Shown: positions 8,558 to 15,791 of the stretch, one piece after another
Layout of the letters: each line of letters begins with the position of its first letter
Numbering within the stretch: the stretch's first letter is position 1
Assembly: GCA_947385875.1 (NCBI GenBank)
Contig: CANDMV010000012.1
Coordinates: 1 to 44,712, forward strand
DNA length: 44,712 bases
Source of the DNA: an uncultured Eubacterium sp.
GTDB taxonomy: Bacteria > Bacillota > Clostridia > Lachnospirales > Lachnospiraceae
Direction: 5' to 3'
Position numbers and translations under genes: made by a program
The notes under the pieces: model-generated
Told to the model about the DNA's origin: nothing
Databases searched by the model: none
What the model saw: the letters and a program-made list of their open reading frames with translations, nothing else

Positions 8558-9205
8558 CTATCCTGCGAGCTTTACAATTTCCTCCTGAAGAGATTCAAAA
8601 AATAATCCCGCATGATAGCCATCGCATACGGCATGAGAAATTGTTATATTCACAGGCAGATCTGTATTTATTCCACTTTTCTCATATTTTCCTATCAAGA
8701 TAATAGGACAAAACGACGGCTCTCCATTTACAGCCCTGCTGCTATAGCCGGTAAACGAAAACCACGGCACACAGGATATGCAATAAAAATTCGGAGGCTG
8801 ATTCTCCTTCACCTTTATCCCTTTTTGATCTTGAAACATCCGCATATCCCCTGTTATATTATGATAAAATTCATGGAAATCCTCACAGTAATCTGTCCAG
8901 CAGTCCGAAAATGTCTTATCATCCTTATGAAAAATCGCATAATTTGGAATAATTTTATCCCATACGCAAAGTCTGCCTCGTTCATCTCTGAACATTTTAA
9001 AGTTTTCAATCCGATTTAATACCTTTGTCACTAAATAAATCATCACAGGATAAAATTTATACCCCCGTGCATGGCAAAAATCCAGCAATAGTGTGACATC
9101 TATGGGAACTGTCAGATTAAATTCTATTTTTAATTTTTCTGTGTAGTATCGATAATGTTCTTTCCGAGACCATTTTTCGAGATCAATCTCTTTATACCTA
9201 ACCAT
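8558..9205 (-). CDS. Type A chloramphenicol O-acetyltransferase-like protein
   Basis: 215 residues, the normal length for trimeric CAT enzymes, which move an acetyl group from acetyl-CoA to a hydroxyl of chloramphenicol. The C-terminal signature is intact as ISHAVCDGYHAGLFFE, with catalytic H191 and structural D195. The N-terminal RKEHYRYY and the central NFYCISCVPWFSFTGYS block also fit the family. AAGGAGG precedes the ATG. Chromosomal homologues in clostridia are frequent and not all confer resistance, so the natural acceptor is uncertain. It is flanked on both sides by non-coding sequence and on its downstream side by a family B repeat. Confidence 0.88.
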   Translation of the reverse strand: MVRYKEIDLEKWSRKEHYRYYTEKLKIEFNLTVPIDVTLLLDFCHARGYKFYPVMIYLVTKVLNRIENFKMFRDERGRLCVWDKIIPNYAIFHKDDKTFSDCWTDYCEDFHEFYHNITGDMRMFQDQKGIKVKENQPPNFYCISCVPWFSFTGYSSRAVNGEPSFCPIILIGKYEKSGINTDLPVNITISHAVCDGYHAGLFFESLQEEIVKLAG

Positions 9206-9396
9206 TGTCTCCCTCCTTTACATATTAAAACCAGATATAAACCATAGCCGAACTTTCAATAAACCGAATTCCGTTACAATGAATCCGAAGGCAAAACTGC
9301 AGCGATTGTTATAAAATTATACTATATTTTGAAAGATTTTTATCATAAAATATGATAATATATATATGTTCAAACCTAAAAAATAGGCGGTGCAAA

Positions 9397-9426
9397 ATGA
9401 ATAAGCAATGGAGGTTTAAAAAATGA
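9397..9426 (+). CDS. Possible nine-residue leader peptide overlapping the acetyltransferase start
   Basis: ATG 9397 opens a short frame, MNKQWRFKK, whose TGA overlaps the next gene's ATG (ATGA at 9423-9426). AGGCGG lies 6 bases upstream. The ribosome binding site of the downstream gene (GGAGG) is inside the frame, so translation of the leader could gate the downstream start. It may be chance. No codon run suggestive of amino-acid attenuation is seen. Confidence 0.3.
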   Translation: MNKQWRFKK

Positions 9427-10043
9427 CAGATATGAAAGCCAGACTGCACACTGGGGAGCTATATTATCCAAATGATGAGAAAATTGCTAAGGAACAGGTC
9501 GTTTATCAGGATTTATTATGCGAATACAACCTGACAAAGCCTTCGGAAGGAAGGAAACGAACTGAACTGCTGAAAAAAATGCTTGGCAGCTGCGGTGAAG
9601 GAGTCTATATTGAAGCTCCTTTTTATTCCAATTTCGGCGGCCATCACTGCCATTTCGGCAAGCTTGTATATGCAAACTATAATTTGACATGTGTAGATGA
9701 TACACATATTTATATCGGAGATTATACCATGCTAGGGCCGAATGTAACGATTGCAACAGCAGGTCATCCCATTCTGCCATCGCTTCGGCAAAAGGGACTC
9801 CAGTACAATATGCCTGTCCATATCGGCAAAAACTGCTGGATCGGCGCAGGAGCTATCATCATGCCAGGAATAACGATCGGCGATAATGTGGTAGTCGGCG
9901 CAGGAAGCATCGTAACCAAAGATCTCCCATCAAATGTCGTAGCCGTCGGAAATCCATGCCGTATTCTGCGTGAAGTAGGCGAGCATGACCGAGAATATTA
10001 TTTCAAGAATCGAAAAATCAACATGGATGAATGGAAAGATTAA
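9423..10043 (+). CDS. Sugar O-acetyltransferase, maltose/galactoside acetyltransferase family
   Basis: 206 residues. The N-terminal Mac domain (about 1-55; RLHTGELYYPNDEKI) precedes a left-handed beta-helix of hexapeptide repeats (about 60-185). The catalytic histidine H115 sits in TAGHPI, and the WIGAGAIIMPGITIGDNVVVGAGSIV rungs and the C-terminal VVAVGNPCRI motif are typical of LacA/Maa enzymes. They transfer acetyl from acetyl-CoA to sugar hydroxyls in the cytoplasm. GGAGG is placed 7 bases before the ATG. The gene starts a two-gene rightward unit with the unknown protein behind it. Confidence 0.93.
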   Translation: MTDMKARLHTGELYYPNDEKIAKEQVVYQDLLCEYNLTKPSEGRKRTELLKKMLGSCGEGVYIEAPFYSNFGGHHCHFGKLVYANYNLTCVDDTHIYIGDYTMLGPNVTIATAGHPILPSLRQKGLQYNMPVHIGKNCWIGAGAIIMPGITIGDNVVVGAGSIVTKDLPSNVVAVGNPCRILREVGEHDREYYFKNRKINMDEWKD

Positions 10044-10080
10044 CCGCATCCATCAAATCAACTGATAAGGAAGAATATTT

Positions 10081-11097
10081 ATGCATTCAGAGCAAAAACA
10101 TCCTAAATCAAACTGGGAAGTATATTTTGGAACCTTCTGGAGTCATTCCGGCAGCGATCATGCCGGAACAGAACGCTCCGTTGGCAGATATTTTTACTGG
10201 GACAGGGAAGAATGGATCATTCCTTCCATATATTCCTGCTCCGACGGGCTGGTCATAGATTTTATCAAAAAGATTTCAATAGACAGCATCCGTCACTTTA
10301 CTGACAAATGGCATCTAAATTCCGGCAGCAGTGATGAAGATTTCAGCGACGAACAGCTTGTTTCCATTCAGCTGGATAACCCTCTGGTCATCGAAATTCG
10401 GCCTGAAATAATATTAAACGGCAAAACGCAGCCTTGTTCCAACAGCTGCAGCATCTGTTGGAATCCTCTTCTGTCGGAAAACAAAGGTGATAAAATACAT
10501 GCAGTCATAGAACATTATCATCTTGATCCTTCCTTTGGCTGGGCTGTCTGCCGAAGCAGCTTCCCTTGGAGAAACGGTGAACACCAGATCTGCTCACTGT
10601 CTGTCCAAATCCAGCCGGAGCCCCAAGAAATTCCCGGCCCACATTTCCATGTAAATGCATCCGGCAGCCAGTTTTCATTTATCTATTCTCCAACCGGCAC
10701 CAGACATACACTGACGGTACAAGAATATACTGCGGAACAAATTCCCAAAGAATTGTCCAATGACACAAACAGAGAATCCCCATCCTATGTTACGATTATG
10801 GGTTATACCATCCACCCTGCCCTGCCTCCGCACTGTCTCACACTGTCTGATTGTGCAGGCAGCGATAAACCACGCATCATCCATGTAAAGACGCCCAAAA
10901 ATCCTGAATCCTGCACAGAATCAGACATCATCGGCGGTGCAGACGGCCCAACCGCCATTTTTTTATCAAAGCCTGACGCTTCTAAACATATACTTTACGC
11001 AGCATCCTCAGCACACTTTCAGCCAGTCATGGATGTAGAATGGCGGATGACTTTTCATGAACAGCTGAAATCAGACATCTGCGTTGACCTAATCTAA
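10081..11097 (+). CDS. Protein of unknown function with a GGADGPT motif
   Basis: 338 residues, soluble, with no signal peptide or membrane helix. I do not recognise the family. It is rich in Trp, His and Cys, with short Cys clusters (CSNSCSICW at about 120). Residues 281-296 read DIIGGADGPTAIFLSK, almost the same as the conserved segment of the membrane-embedded beta subunit of Na+-pumping decarboxylases (OadB/GcdB), yet the rest of the protein does not resemble that subunit. AAGGAAG lies 7 bases before the ATG. It starts 37 bases after the acetyltransferase stop and is probably co-transcribed. A bidirectional terminator follows. Confidence 0.7.
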   Translation: MHSEQKHPKSNWEVYFGTFWSHSGSDHAGTERSVGRYFYWDREEWIIPSIYSCSDGLVIDFIKKISIDSIRHFTDKWHLNSGSSDEDFSDEQLVSIQLDNPLVIEIRPEIILNGKTQPCSNSCSICWNPLLSENKGDKIHAVIEHYHLDPSFGWAVCRSSFPWRNGEHQICSLSVQIQPEPQEIPGPHFHVNASGSQFSFIYSPTGTRHTLTVQEYTAEQIPKELSNDTNRESPSYVTIMGYTIHPALPPHCLTLSDCAGSDKPRIIHVKTPKNPESCTESDIIGGADGPTAIFLSKPDASKHILYAASSAHFQPVMDVEWRMTFHEQLKSDICVDLI

Positions 11098-11196
11098 GGA
11101 CCTGTTAAGATAAATCCTGCGCACTATTCACAAGTTATTTCTGAACAGTTCCTAAGGCAGTCAAATTACTTCCCATAATCTGCTCTATTATAAAAA

Positions 11197-11251
11197 AGAT
11201 ATAATTTGAAAGCCAATTTTACTCAGCTCCCTTTGTTTTCAAATTATATCT
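11197..11251. terminator. Bidirectional terminator
   Basis: Perfect 15-base arms AGATATAATTTGAAA (11197-11211) and their reverse complement (11237-11251), flanked by A-rich sequence on the left and CTTTTC on the right. It lies between the ends of two convergent genes, the unknown GGADGPT protein and the Ku remnant, and can serve both. Confidence 0.8.
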
Positions 11252-11267
11252 CTTTTCTATTAATATC

Positions 11268-11600
11268 CTATTTTTCTTCATTAGATTCTATCAAGCACGT
11301 ACGAAACGCCTGACGAAGCAGCTCGTATGCCTTTTCCGCGCCAGTATCCGGAACCGCATAATAATCCTTTTCATAATAGATCATATTTACTTTTGACATT
11401 TTCGCAAACTGGATGATATGAATGGTCTTATCCTTTTTGGTCTTGATCTTCTCCAGCTCTTCATCTGTCATGACGACATATTTGTCTTTCTCATATTCAT
11501 AGCCTTTTATAATATCCTTTGCAGTCACTTCTTTTCCGCAACGGCTGCAGTATTTCTTCACCAATCCCATTGAAATACTTCCTTTATGCGCTACCGCCAT
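11268..11600 (-). pseudogene. Ku (non-homologous end-joining) remnant with internal and C-terminal deletions
   Basis: The 110-residue frame starts MAVAHKGSISMGLV, the hallmark start of bacterial Ku, then jumps directly to KKYCSRCGKEVTAKDIIKGY, the zinc-ribbon-like segment that normally comes some 35 residues later. The IPVxLYTATxD strand region between them is missing. The frame continues with YEYEKDKYVVMTDEELEKI and YYAVPDTGAEKAYELLRQA, and stops where intact Ku (about 270-300 residues) has more than half of its length to go. The start still has a GGAGGT site. No LigD ligase is near. I read this as a decayed ku gene. A functional mini-Ku is less likely because the DNA-encircling core is incomplete. 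Confidence 0.85.
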
Positions 11601-11660
11601 ACCTTCACCTCCAATTATTTATTATTATTTACAGACAGACTATTTCTATACCTTACTTTA

Positions 11661-11713
11661 AAAGTCCCATCGTGCAGCCATTTAGGTCTAGATAACCCAT
11701 AGGGCACGATGTC
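11661..11713 (-). repeat. Dispersed hairpin repeat family C, copy C1
   Basis: The segment AAAGTCCCATCGTGCAGCCA, followed by TTTAGGTCTA, recurs with few changes at 30464. Arms CATCGTGC (11668-11675) and GCACGATG (11704-11711) close a hairpin that includes GGTCTAGATAACCCATAGG. It lies between the hydrolase-rhodanese stop and the Ku remnant start. Origin and role unknown. The strand is arbitrary. Confidence 0.6.
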
Positions 11714-11730
11714 CAAAATGCAGTCCGAAT

Positions 11731-12792
11731 TCATTCCACCATCTCCGAATACGGCCAGTCCAGAATTCCTCCAAATTCAAATACATTCTTATATCCCAGA
11801 TCAGCGAGCTTTTGCGCCGCCTGCCTGCTCCTGTTCCCGCTCCGGCAGTACACCAGAATCTGCTGCTCATAATCCGGCAATATTTCCGGCTCATTTACAA
11901 TATCTTCATTCGGCAGGCATACAGCATTTTTGATATGACCTGAATCATATTCCTCCTGCGTCCGAACATCCAGAATCATAATGTTCCTTTCCGTATCCAT
12001 CTTCTCTTTCGCTTCCTGTGGGGTAATCTGCTTATAAGACATCTTCACATCCTCCTGCGTCTGACCCTTATGAGCCGCTGTCATCTGTAAAACGGCATCC
12101 ACAGTCCGCTCCTGCTGTTCTTTTCGGCTAGTCCAAGCAGCATGATCCCCTTTCTGCTCTCCATAGTTCCCAAACTGCGCATGATTCCCGCCTTCAATGC
12201 AGATTTCCGTATAATCATTCGGCATCAGCTTCTTTCCCTCTGTGATCTTATCCATATTCAAAATCCCGTCTTCACTGCCATAGATAGACAAGACAGAAAA
12301 TGTATCAGATTTCAGGCTTTCCGTCGGATACGATGCGAAAAACACCATACCGGACAGACTCTCCAAATGTCCGGAAGCAAATGATGCTGCCATCGCTCCT
12401 CCCAATGAATGCCCGGACAGATACCAGTTATCATACTCATAAGAATCTATAATCTTTTCAGCTTTATTTTTCCCCAAAAATGCTAAATTACACGGCATTT
12501 TAATCAGAAAGCAGTCAATCCCCTGTTCAGAGAGCTGACCAAACAGCGGTACATAAGCCGTATATTCCACTTTCGCACCCGGATAAAAAATCATCGCCGT
12601 ATCTTCTCCCGGCCCGTCCAGAAACAAGCCGTCAGGTATTTCTATTATAGATACAGAATCAGAAGCTGTTTCCTGCAGATATTTCTGTACGCTTTCATCC
12701 GAATGATAATAGTCATTTACATACCAGACACAAAATATCACTGTAAAAAATAAGGATGCAGCTAGGATCATCATTCTTTTCTTCCACTTCAT
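11731..12792 (-). CDS. Alpha/beta hydrolase fused to a rhodanese domain
   Basis: 353 residues. A membrane anchor or signal helix (about 6-25) is followed by an alpha/beta hydrolase domain (about 45-240) with nucleophile elbow GHSLGG, an acidic residue in YGSEDGIL and H in GGNHAQFG. The last 103 residues are a complete single-domain rhodanese (MILDVRTQEEYDSGHIKNA) with the active-site loop CRSGNRS. The hydrolase should act outside the membrane; rhodaneses usually work on sulfane sulfur in the cytosol, so the pairing is odd. A perfect AGGAGG (12051-12056) stands 8 bases before an in-frame ATG (12040-12042) at the start of the rhodanese part, as if two genes had merged. The ATG at 12792 has AGGTGG upstream. 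Confidence 0.85.
   Translation of the reverse strand: MKWKKRMMILAASLFFTVIFCVWYVNDYYHSDESVQKYLQETASDSVSIIEIPDGLFLDGPGEDTAMIFYPGAKVEYTAYVPLFGQLSEQGIDCFLIKMPCNLAFLGKNKAEKIIDSYEYDNWYLSGHSLGGAMAASFASGHLESLSGMVFFASYPTESLKSDTFSVLSIYGSEDGILNMDKITEGKKLMPNDYTEICIEGGNHAQFGNYGEQKGDHAAWTSRKEQQERTVDAVLQMTAAHKGQTQEDVKMSYKQITPQEAKEKMDTERNIMILDVRTQEEYDSGHIKNAVCLPNEDIVNEPEILPDYEQQILVYCRSGNRSRQAAQKLADLGYKNVFEFGGILDWPYSEMVE
12040..12056 (-). promoter_or_regulatory. Internal ribosome binding site and ATG of the rhodanese part
   Basis: On the minus strand AGGAGG (12051-12056), an 8-base spacer and ATG (12040-12042) lie in frame inside the fusion gene. Starting there gives a 103-residue protein MSYKQITPQEAKEK..., the usual size of a free-standing rhodanese. 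It is either a functional second start or a fossil of a former separate gene. Confidence 0.6.
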
Positions 12793-12861
12793 ATTCTCCA
12801 CCTATCCTTTCGATTTATGGTACTACTTCAGCCAATCCAGTTCCTCTGCATATAGAAATTT

Positions 12862-13746
12862 TCACCTTCCATTACTGTCCGAATGAAGTACCAACAGCAC
12901 AATTTCCGGACGGTTATTAAATCTAAATGGTATAATACTATTTCCTATCCCGCGGCTTACTACCATACTCGTACCGCCATCCACATACAGCCCGGAATCA
13001 TACTTGGGGAACAGTCCTTGATTTGGTGCAATCAGACCACCGACAAAAGGCAGTCGAAACTGGCCTCCATGCGCATGACCGCTGAATACCAGATCAACAC
13101 CGCAGCTTACATACGTTTCAAACAATTCCGGACGATGTGAAAGCAGGATTGTATAGCTGTCCTCCTCTCCCATCAGTTCCCGCAATTTTGCATCAGCCAT
13201 AGCCGAAACTTCACCAAGTATATCCCTTTTCCTTGTAAAATCAGGATCAGAAAGCCCGATCAGCATCACTCTTTCTCCGTGATATTCTAACTGCATTGAC
13301 ACATCATCAAGAACAATAACCCCAATCCTCTCAAGCGCTGTCTGAAGCTCACCATACTGCGGCAGACAAGCTTCGTGATTACCTGTTACATAATATGTGT
13401 CTGCGATCTCAACAGCCCCTTTTGCAAAATCAAGCGCCGCATCTAGATCAGTACGTTCCGCGTCAACCAAATCACCCGTTATTACGATAATGTCCGGCTC
13501 ACATTCTGACAGTTTATGTATTAATTTCGCATGATCTTTCCCAAACACCGCATTATGCAGGTCAGATACCTGAGCAATACGTAACCCGTCAAACGCTCCG
13601 GGAATACGGCTGCCTGAAACGTCCACTGTACTTACCATCAAAGCTGTATTGCCCCAGACCGTCCAGATGATCATCCCCAGCAAAACGGCAAATAACATCC
13701 ACGCATAAAATATTGCTCTTTTAGATTCTAATACTTTTCTTTTCAT
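12862..13746 (-). CDS. Membrane-anchored metallophosphoesterase (YkuE/YaeI-like)
   Basis: 294 residues. An N-terminal helix (about 13-35) anchors a calcineurin-like phosphoesterase domain. The metal-binding motifs are all present: SDLHNA, TGDLVD, GNHEA, a histidine in LLSHRPE, and GHAHGGQ. YaeI/YkuE-type proteins hydrolyse phosphoesters at the membrane, for example in lipid metabolism. The substrate here is unknown. I start at ATG 13746, where GAGGAA is placed about 6 bases upstream; an ATG four codons earlier overlaps that site. It precedes the hydrolase gene on the same strand by about 70 bases, so joint transcription is plausible. Confidence 0.9.
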   Translation of the reverse strand: MKRKVLESKRAIFYAWMLFAVLLGMIIWTVWGNTALMVSTVDVSGSRIPGAFDGLRIAQVSDLHNAVFGKDHAKLIHKLSECEPDIIVITGDLVDAERTDLDAALDFAKGAVEIADTYYVTGNHEACLPQYGELQTALERIGVIVLDDVSMQLEYHGERVMLIGLSDPDFTRKRDILGEVSAMADAKLRELMGEEDSYTILLSHRPELFETYVSCGVDLVFSGHAHGGQFRLPFVGGLIAPNQGLFPKYDSGLYVDGGTSMVVSRGIGNSIIPFRFNNRPEIVLLVLHSDSNGR

Positions 13747-13785
13747 AAAATTCCTCATTTTTTCAAAATAGGCACCAACGAAAAA

Positions 13786-13830
13786 TTAAAATGGCTCCAG
13801 CCACAGATTCTGCAGCCAAAACCATTTTAT
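13786..13830 (-). terminator. Probable terminator after the DUF2200 gene
   Basis: On the minus strand AAAATGG pairs with CCATTTT, with an inner GGCTGCAGA...TCTGTGGCTGGAG part, and is followed by AATTTTTCG. It lies 40-80 bases past the DUF2200 stop and would separate that unit from the phosphoesterase gene. Confidence 0.5.
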
Positions 13831-13866
13831 AAAACCGTTTAAACCTTCACAGACCGTCCACAACAC

Positions 13867-14223
13867 TTACACCTGTCTGCGCAGGATCTTATCCATTGAT
13901 TTTCCTTTCGCCAGCTCATCAATCAGCTTATCCAGATACCTGATTTCCTGCATCAATGGCTCCTCAATATTTTCCACACGCACACCGCAGACCACTCCTT
14001 TGATCGCCTTTCTATTAGGATTCAATAACGGTGCGTTTCTGAAAAAATCTCCATATGCAACAGAATTGTTTACAGCGTCTTCAATGCCTTCTATGCTATA
14101 CCCTGTCAGCCAGCAGATGACTTCATTCACTTCCTCCAGCGAACGTCCCTTTTTTTCAGCTTTTGCGGCCAACAGCGGATATATTTTTGCAAAATTCATT
14201 GCATATACTTTTTCATGCTCCAT
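13867..14223 (-). CDS. DUF2200 family protein
   Basis: 118 residues, the standard length of DUF2200. Residues [28 protein letters not shown], the CWLTGYS segment and the [14 protein letters not shown] region are the conserved parts of this small cytoplasmic family. No biochemical function is known to me. AAGGAG precedes the ATG. It begins 18 bases after the stop of the MATE gene and probably shares its transcript. Confidence 0.88.
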   Translation of the reverse strand: MEHEKVYAMNFAKIYPLLAAKAEKKGRSLEEVNEVICWLTGYSIEGIEDAVNNSVAYGDFFRNAPLLNPNRKAIKGVVCGVRVENIEEPLMQEIRYLDKLIDELAKGKSMDKILRRQV

Positions 14224-14241
14224 ACAGCCTTCTCCTTTATT

Positions 14242-15615
14242 TTAATTCTTTCCGCTTCCCTTCTCCAGAATCTGATTCAGCCGCAGAAACAGCATAGATC
14301 CCGTCACAGCTGCCGCAATAATATCACTCACAGGTTCTGCCACAAATACACCAAACACCTGATTCGAAAAAATATGCGGCAGTATAAAAATCAGCGGAAT
14401 CAAAAGCACCAGTTTACGCAGACATGCCAACAGCAGACTGATTTTTGCCTGTCCTAATGCCATAAAAGTCTGCTGACAGGCAATCTGCACACCCGTGGCA
14501 AACATACCCGCCATATAAATCCTTAATGCCCAGACCGTATACTCCACTAACGAACTGTCACTGCTGAAAATTCCCGCGAACACCTGAGGTACAACCATCA
14601 TCAAAAGCCATACAATCGATACAAAGACAACGCAGGCAAAAAACTGACAATAAAATGTCTGCTTCACTCTGTCTTTTTTTCCAGCACCAAAATTATAGCT
14701 CATAATCGGCTGCCCTCCCTGACAGATTCCCTGAAGCGGCAGCAGCACTAACTGACTGCAGGAGGAAATAATTGTCATAGCGCCTACCGCCATATCTCCT
14801 CCATAACGGGACAGACTGCTGTTAAAGCTGATGTTCAAAATACTCTCTGTGCTGAGCATTACAAACGTAGAAATTCCCAGTCCAAGACATGGAAAAATTA
14901 TTTTTCCGATCAGCTTCATATTTGATACCTTAAGCAGCAGCAGCGTTTTAGAGCCTTTCAAAAAACTAAGCACCCACACCGCGCTGACCGCCTGACTGGC
15001 CACTGTAGCAATAGCCGCTCCGCGCACACCCATATGAAATCCAAAAATAAGAATCGGATCTAAAATGATATTAAGCACTGCGCCGACCACTGTCGTAATC
15101 ATGCTGAACTTAGCAAACCCCTGCGTCGTGATAAACGGATTCATTCCCATTACGATCATAACAAAAACCGTTCCAAGTATGTATATACGCGCATAAGACA
15201 ATGCATAAGGCAGCGTCACATCGCTTGCACCAAAAAGCCGCAGCAGCTGTGGCGCAAATATATAAAATAAAACTGTAAGCACTACGGAAAAAATCAATAA
15301 TACCGAAAAACAATTTCCTAAAATTTTCTCCGCGCTATCCTTATCATTCTTTCCCATAGCAATCGCTGCCCTCGGCGCCCCGCCCGATCCTGCCAGCATA
15401 GCAAACGCATTAATCATCATTAAAATCGGCAGAAAAAGCCCGACCCCTGTCAGCGCAGATGCTCCGGCATCCGGAATATGTCCGATATAAATCCTATCTA
15501 CGATATTGTACAGCATATTAATAAGCTGCGCGACCACCGCAGGAATAGCCAGATTCAGCATCAGCTTTGGTATGCTGCCGCTCCCCATATCTTGTTTTTT
15601 CCCTTGTTTCGACAT
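14242..15615 (-). CDS. MATE family efflux transporter (MepA-like)
   Basis: 457 residues, twelve predicted helices. Family features are NLAIPAVVAQLINMLYNIVDRIYIGHIP near the N-terminus, a central cytoplasmic loop, and QPIMSYNFGAGKKDRVKQ in the second half. The MepA subgroup exports cationic dyes and quaternary amines, but substrate cannot be predicted from sequence. I start at ATG 15615 because GAGGAGG is 8 bases upstream. The longer open frame to 15645 includes that ribosome binding site. It is followed by DUF2200 in the same unit. Confidence 0.92.
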   Translation of the reverse strand: MSKQGKKQDMGSGSIPKLMLNLAIPAVVAQLINMLYNIVDRIYIGHIPDAGASALTGVGLFLPILMMINAFAMLAGSGGAPRAAIAMGKNDKDSAEKILGNCFSVLLIFSVVLTVLFYIFAPQLLRLFGASDVTLPYALSYARIYILGTVFVMIVMGMNPFITTQGFAKFSMITTVVGAVLNIILDPILIFGFHMGVRGAAIATVASQAVSAVWVLSFLKGSKTLLLLKVSNMKLIGKIIFPCLGLGISTFVMLSTESILNISFNSSLSRYGGDMAVGAMTIISSCSQLVLLPLQGICQGGQPIMSYNFGAGKKDRVKQTFYCQFFACVVFVSIVWLLMMVVPQVFAGIFSSDSSLVEYTVWALRIYMAGMFATGVQIACQQTFMALGQAKISLLLACLRKLVLLIPLIFILPHIFSNQVFGVFVAEPVSDIIAAAVTGSMLFLRLNQILEKGSGKN

Positions 15616-15691
15616 ATCAAAAACCTCCTCATATTTCCCCAACACATACAGTTTTTATACATCCTGCTTTGCCTAAAAGCCATTATAAAAA

Positions 15692-15753
15692 AGCGTGTCA
15701 TAAAACTCATTCATGGTCAGAAGCTCTGGAAATGTTTTTAGACACGCATTATT
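15692..15753 (-). terminator. Intrinsic terminator after the coiled-coil gene
   Basis: On the minus strand GCGTGTCTAAAAAC pairs with GTTTTATGACACGC (two mismatches), followed directly by TTTTTT. It sits about 40 bases past the stop of the coiled-coil gene, upstream of the MATE gene, which therefore likely has its own promoter. Confidence 0.75.
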
Positions 15754-15791
15754 TTTATACTCAAAGTTCCATTTTTATATCACGCTTCTTT

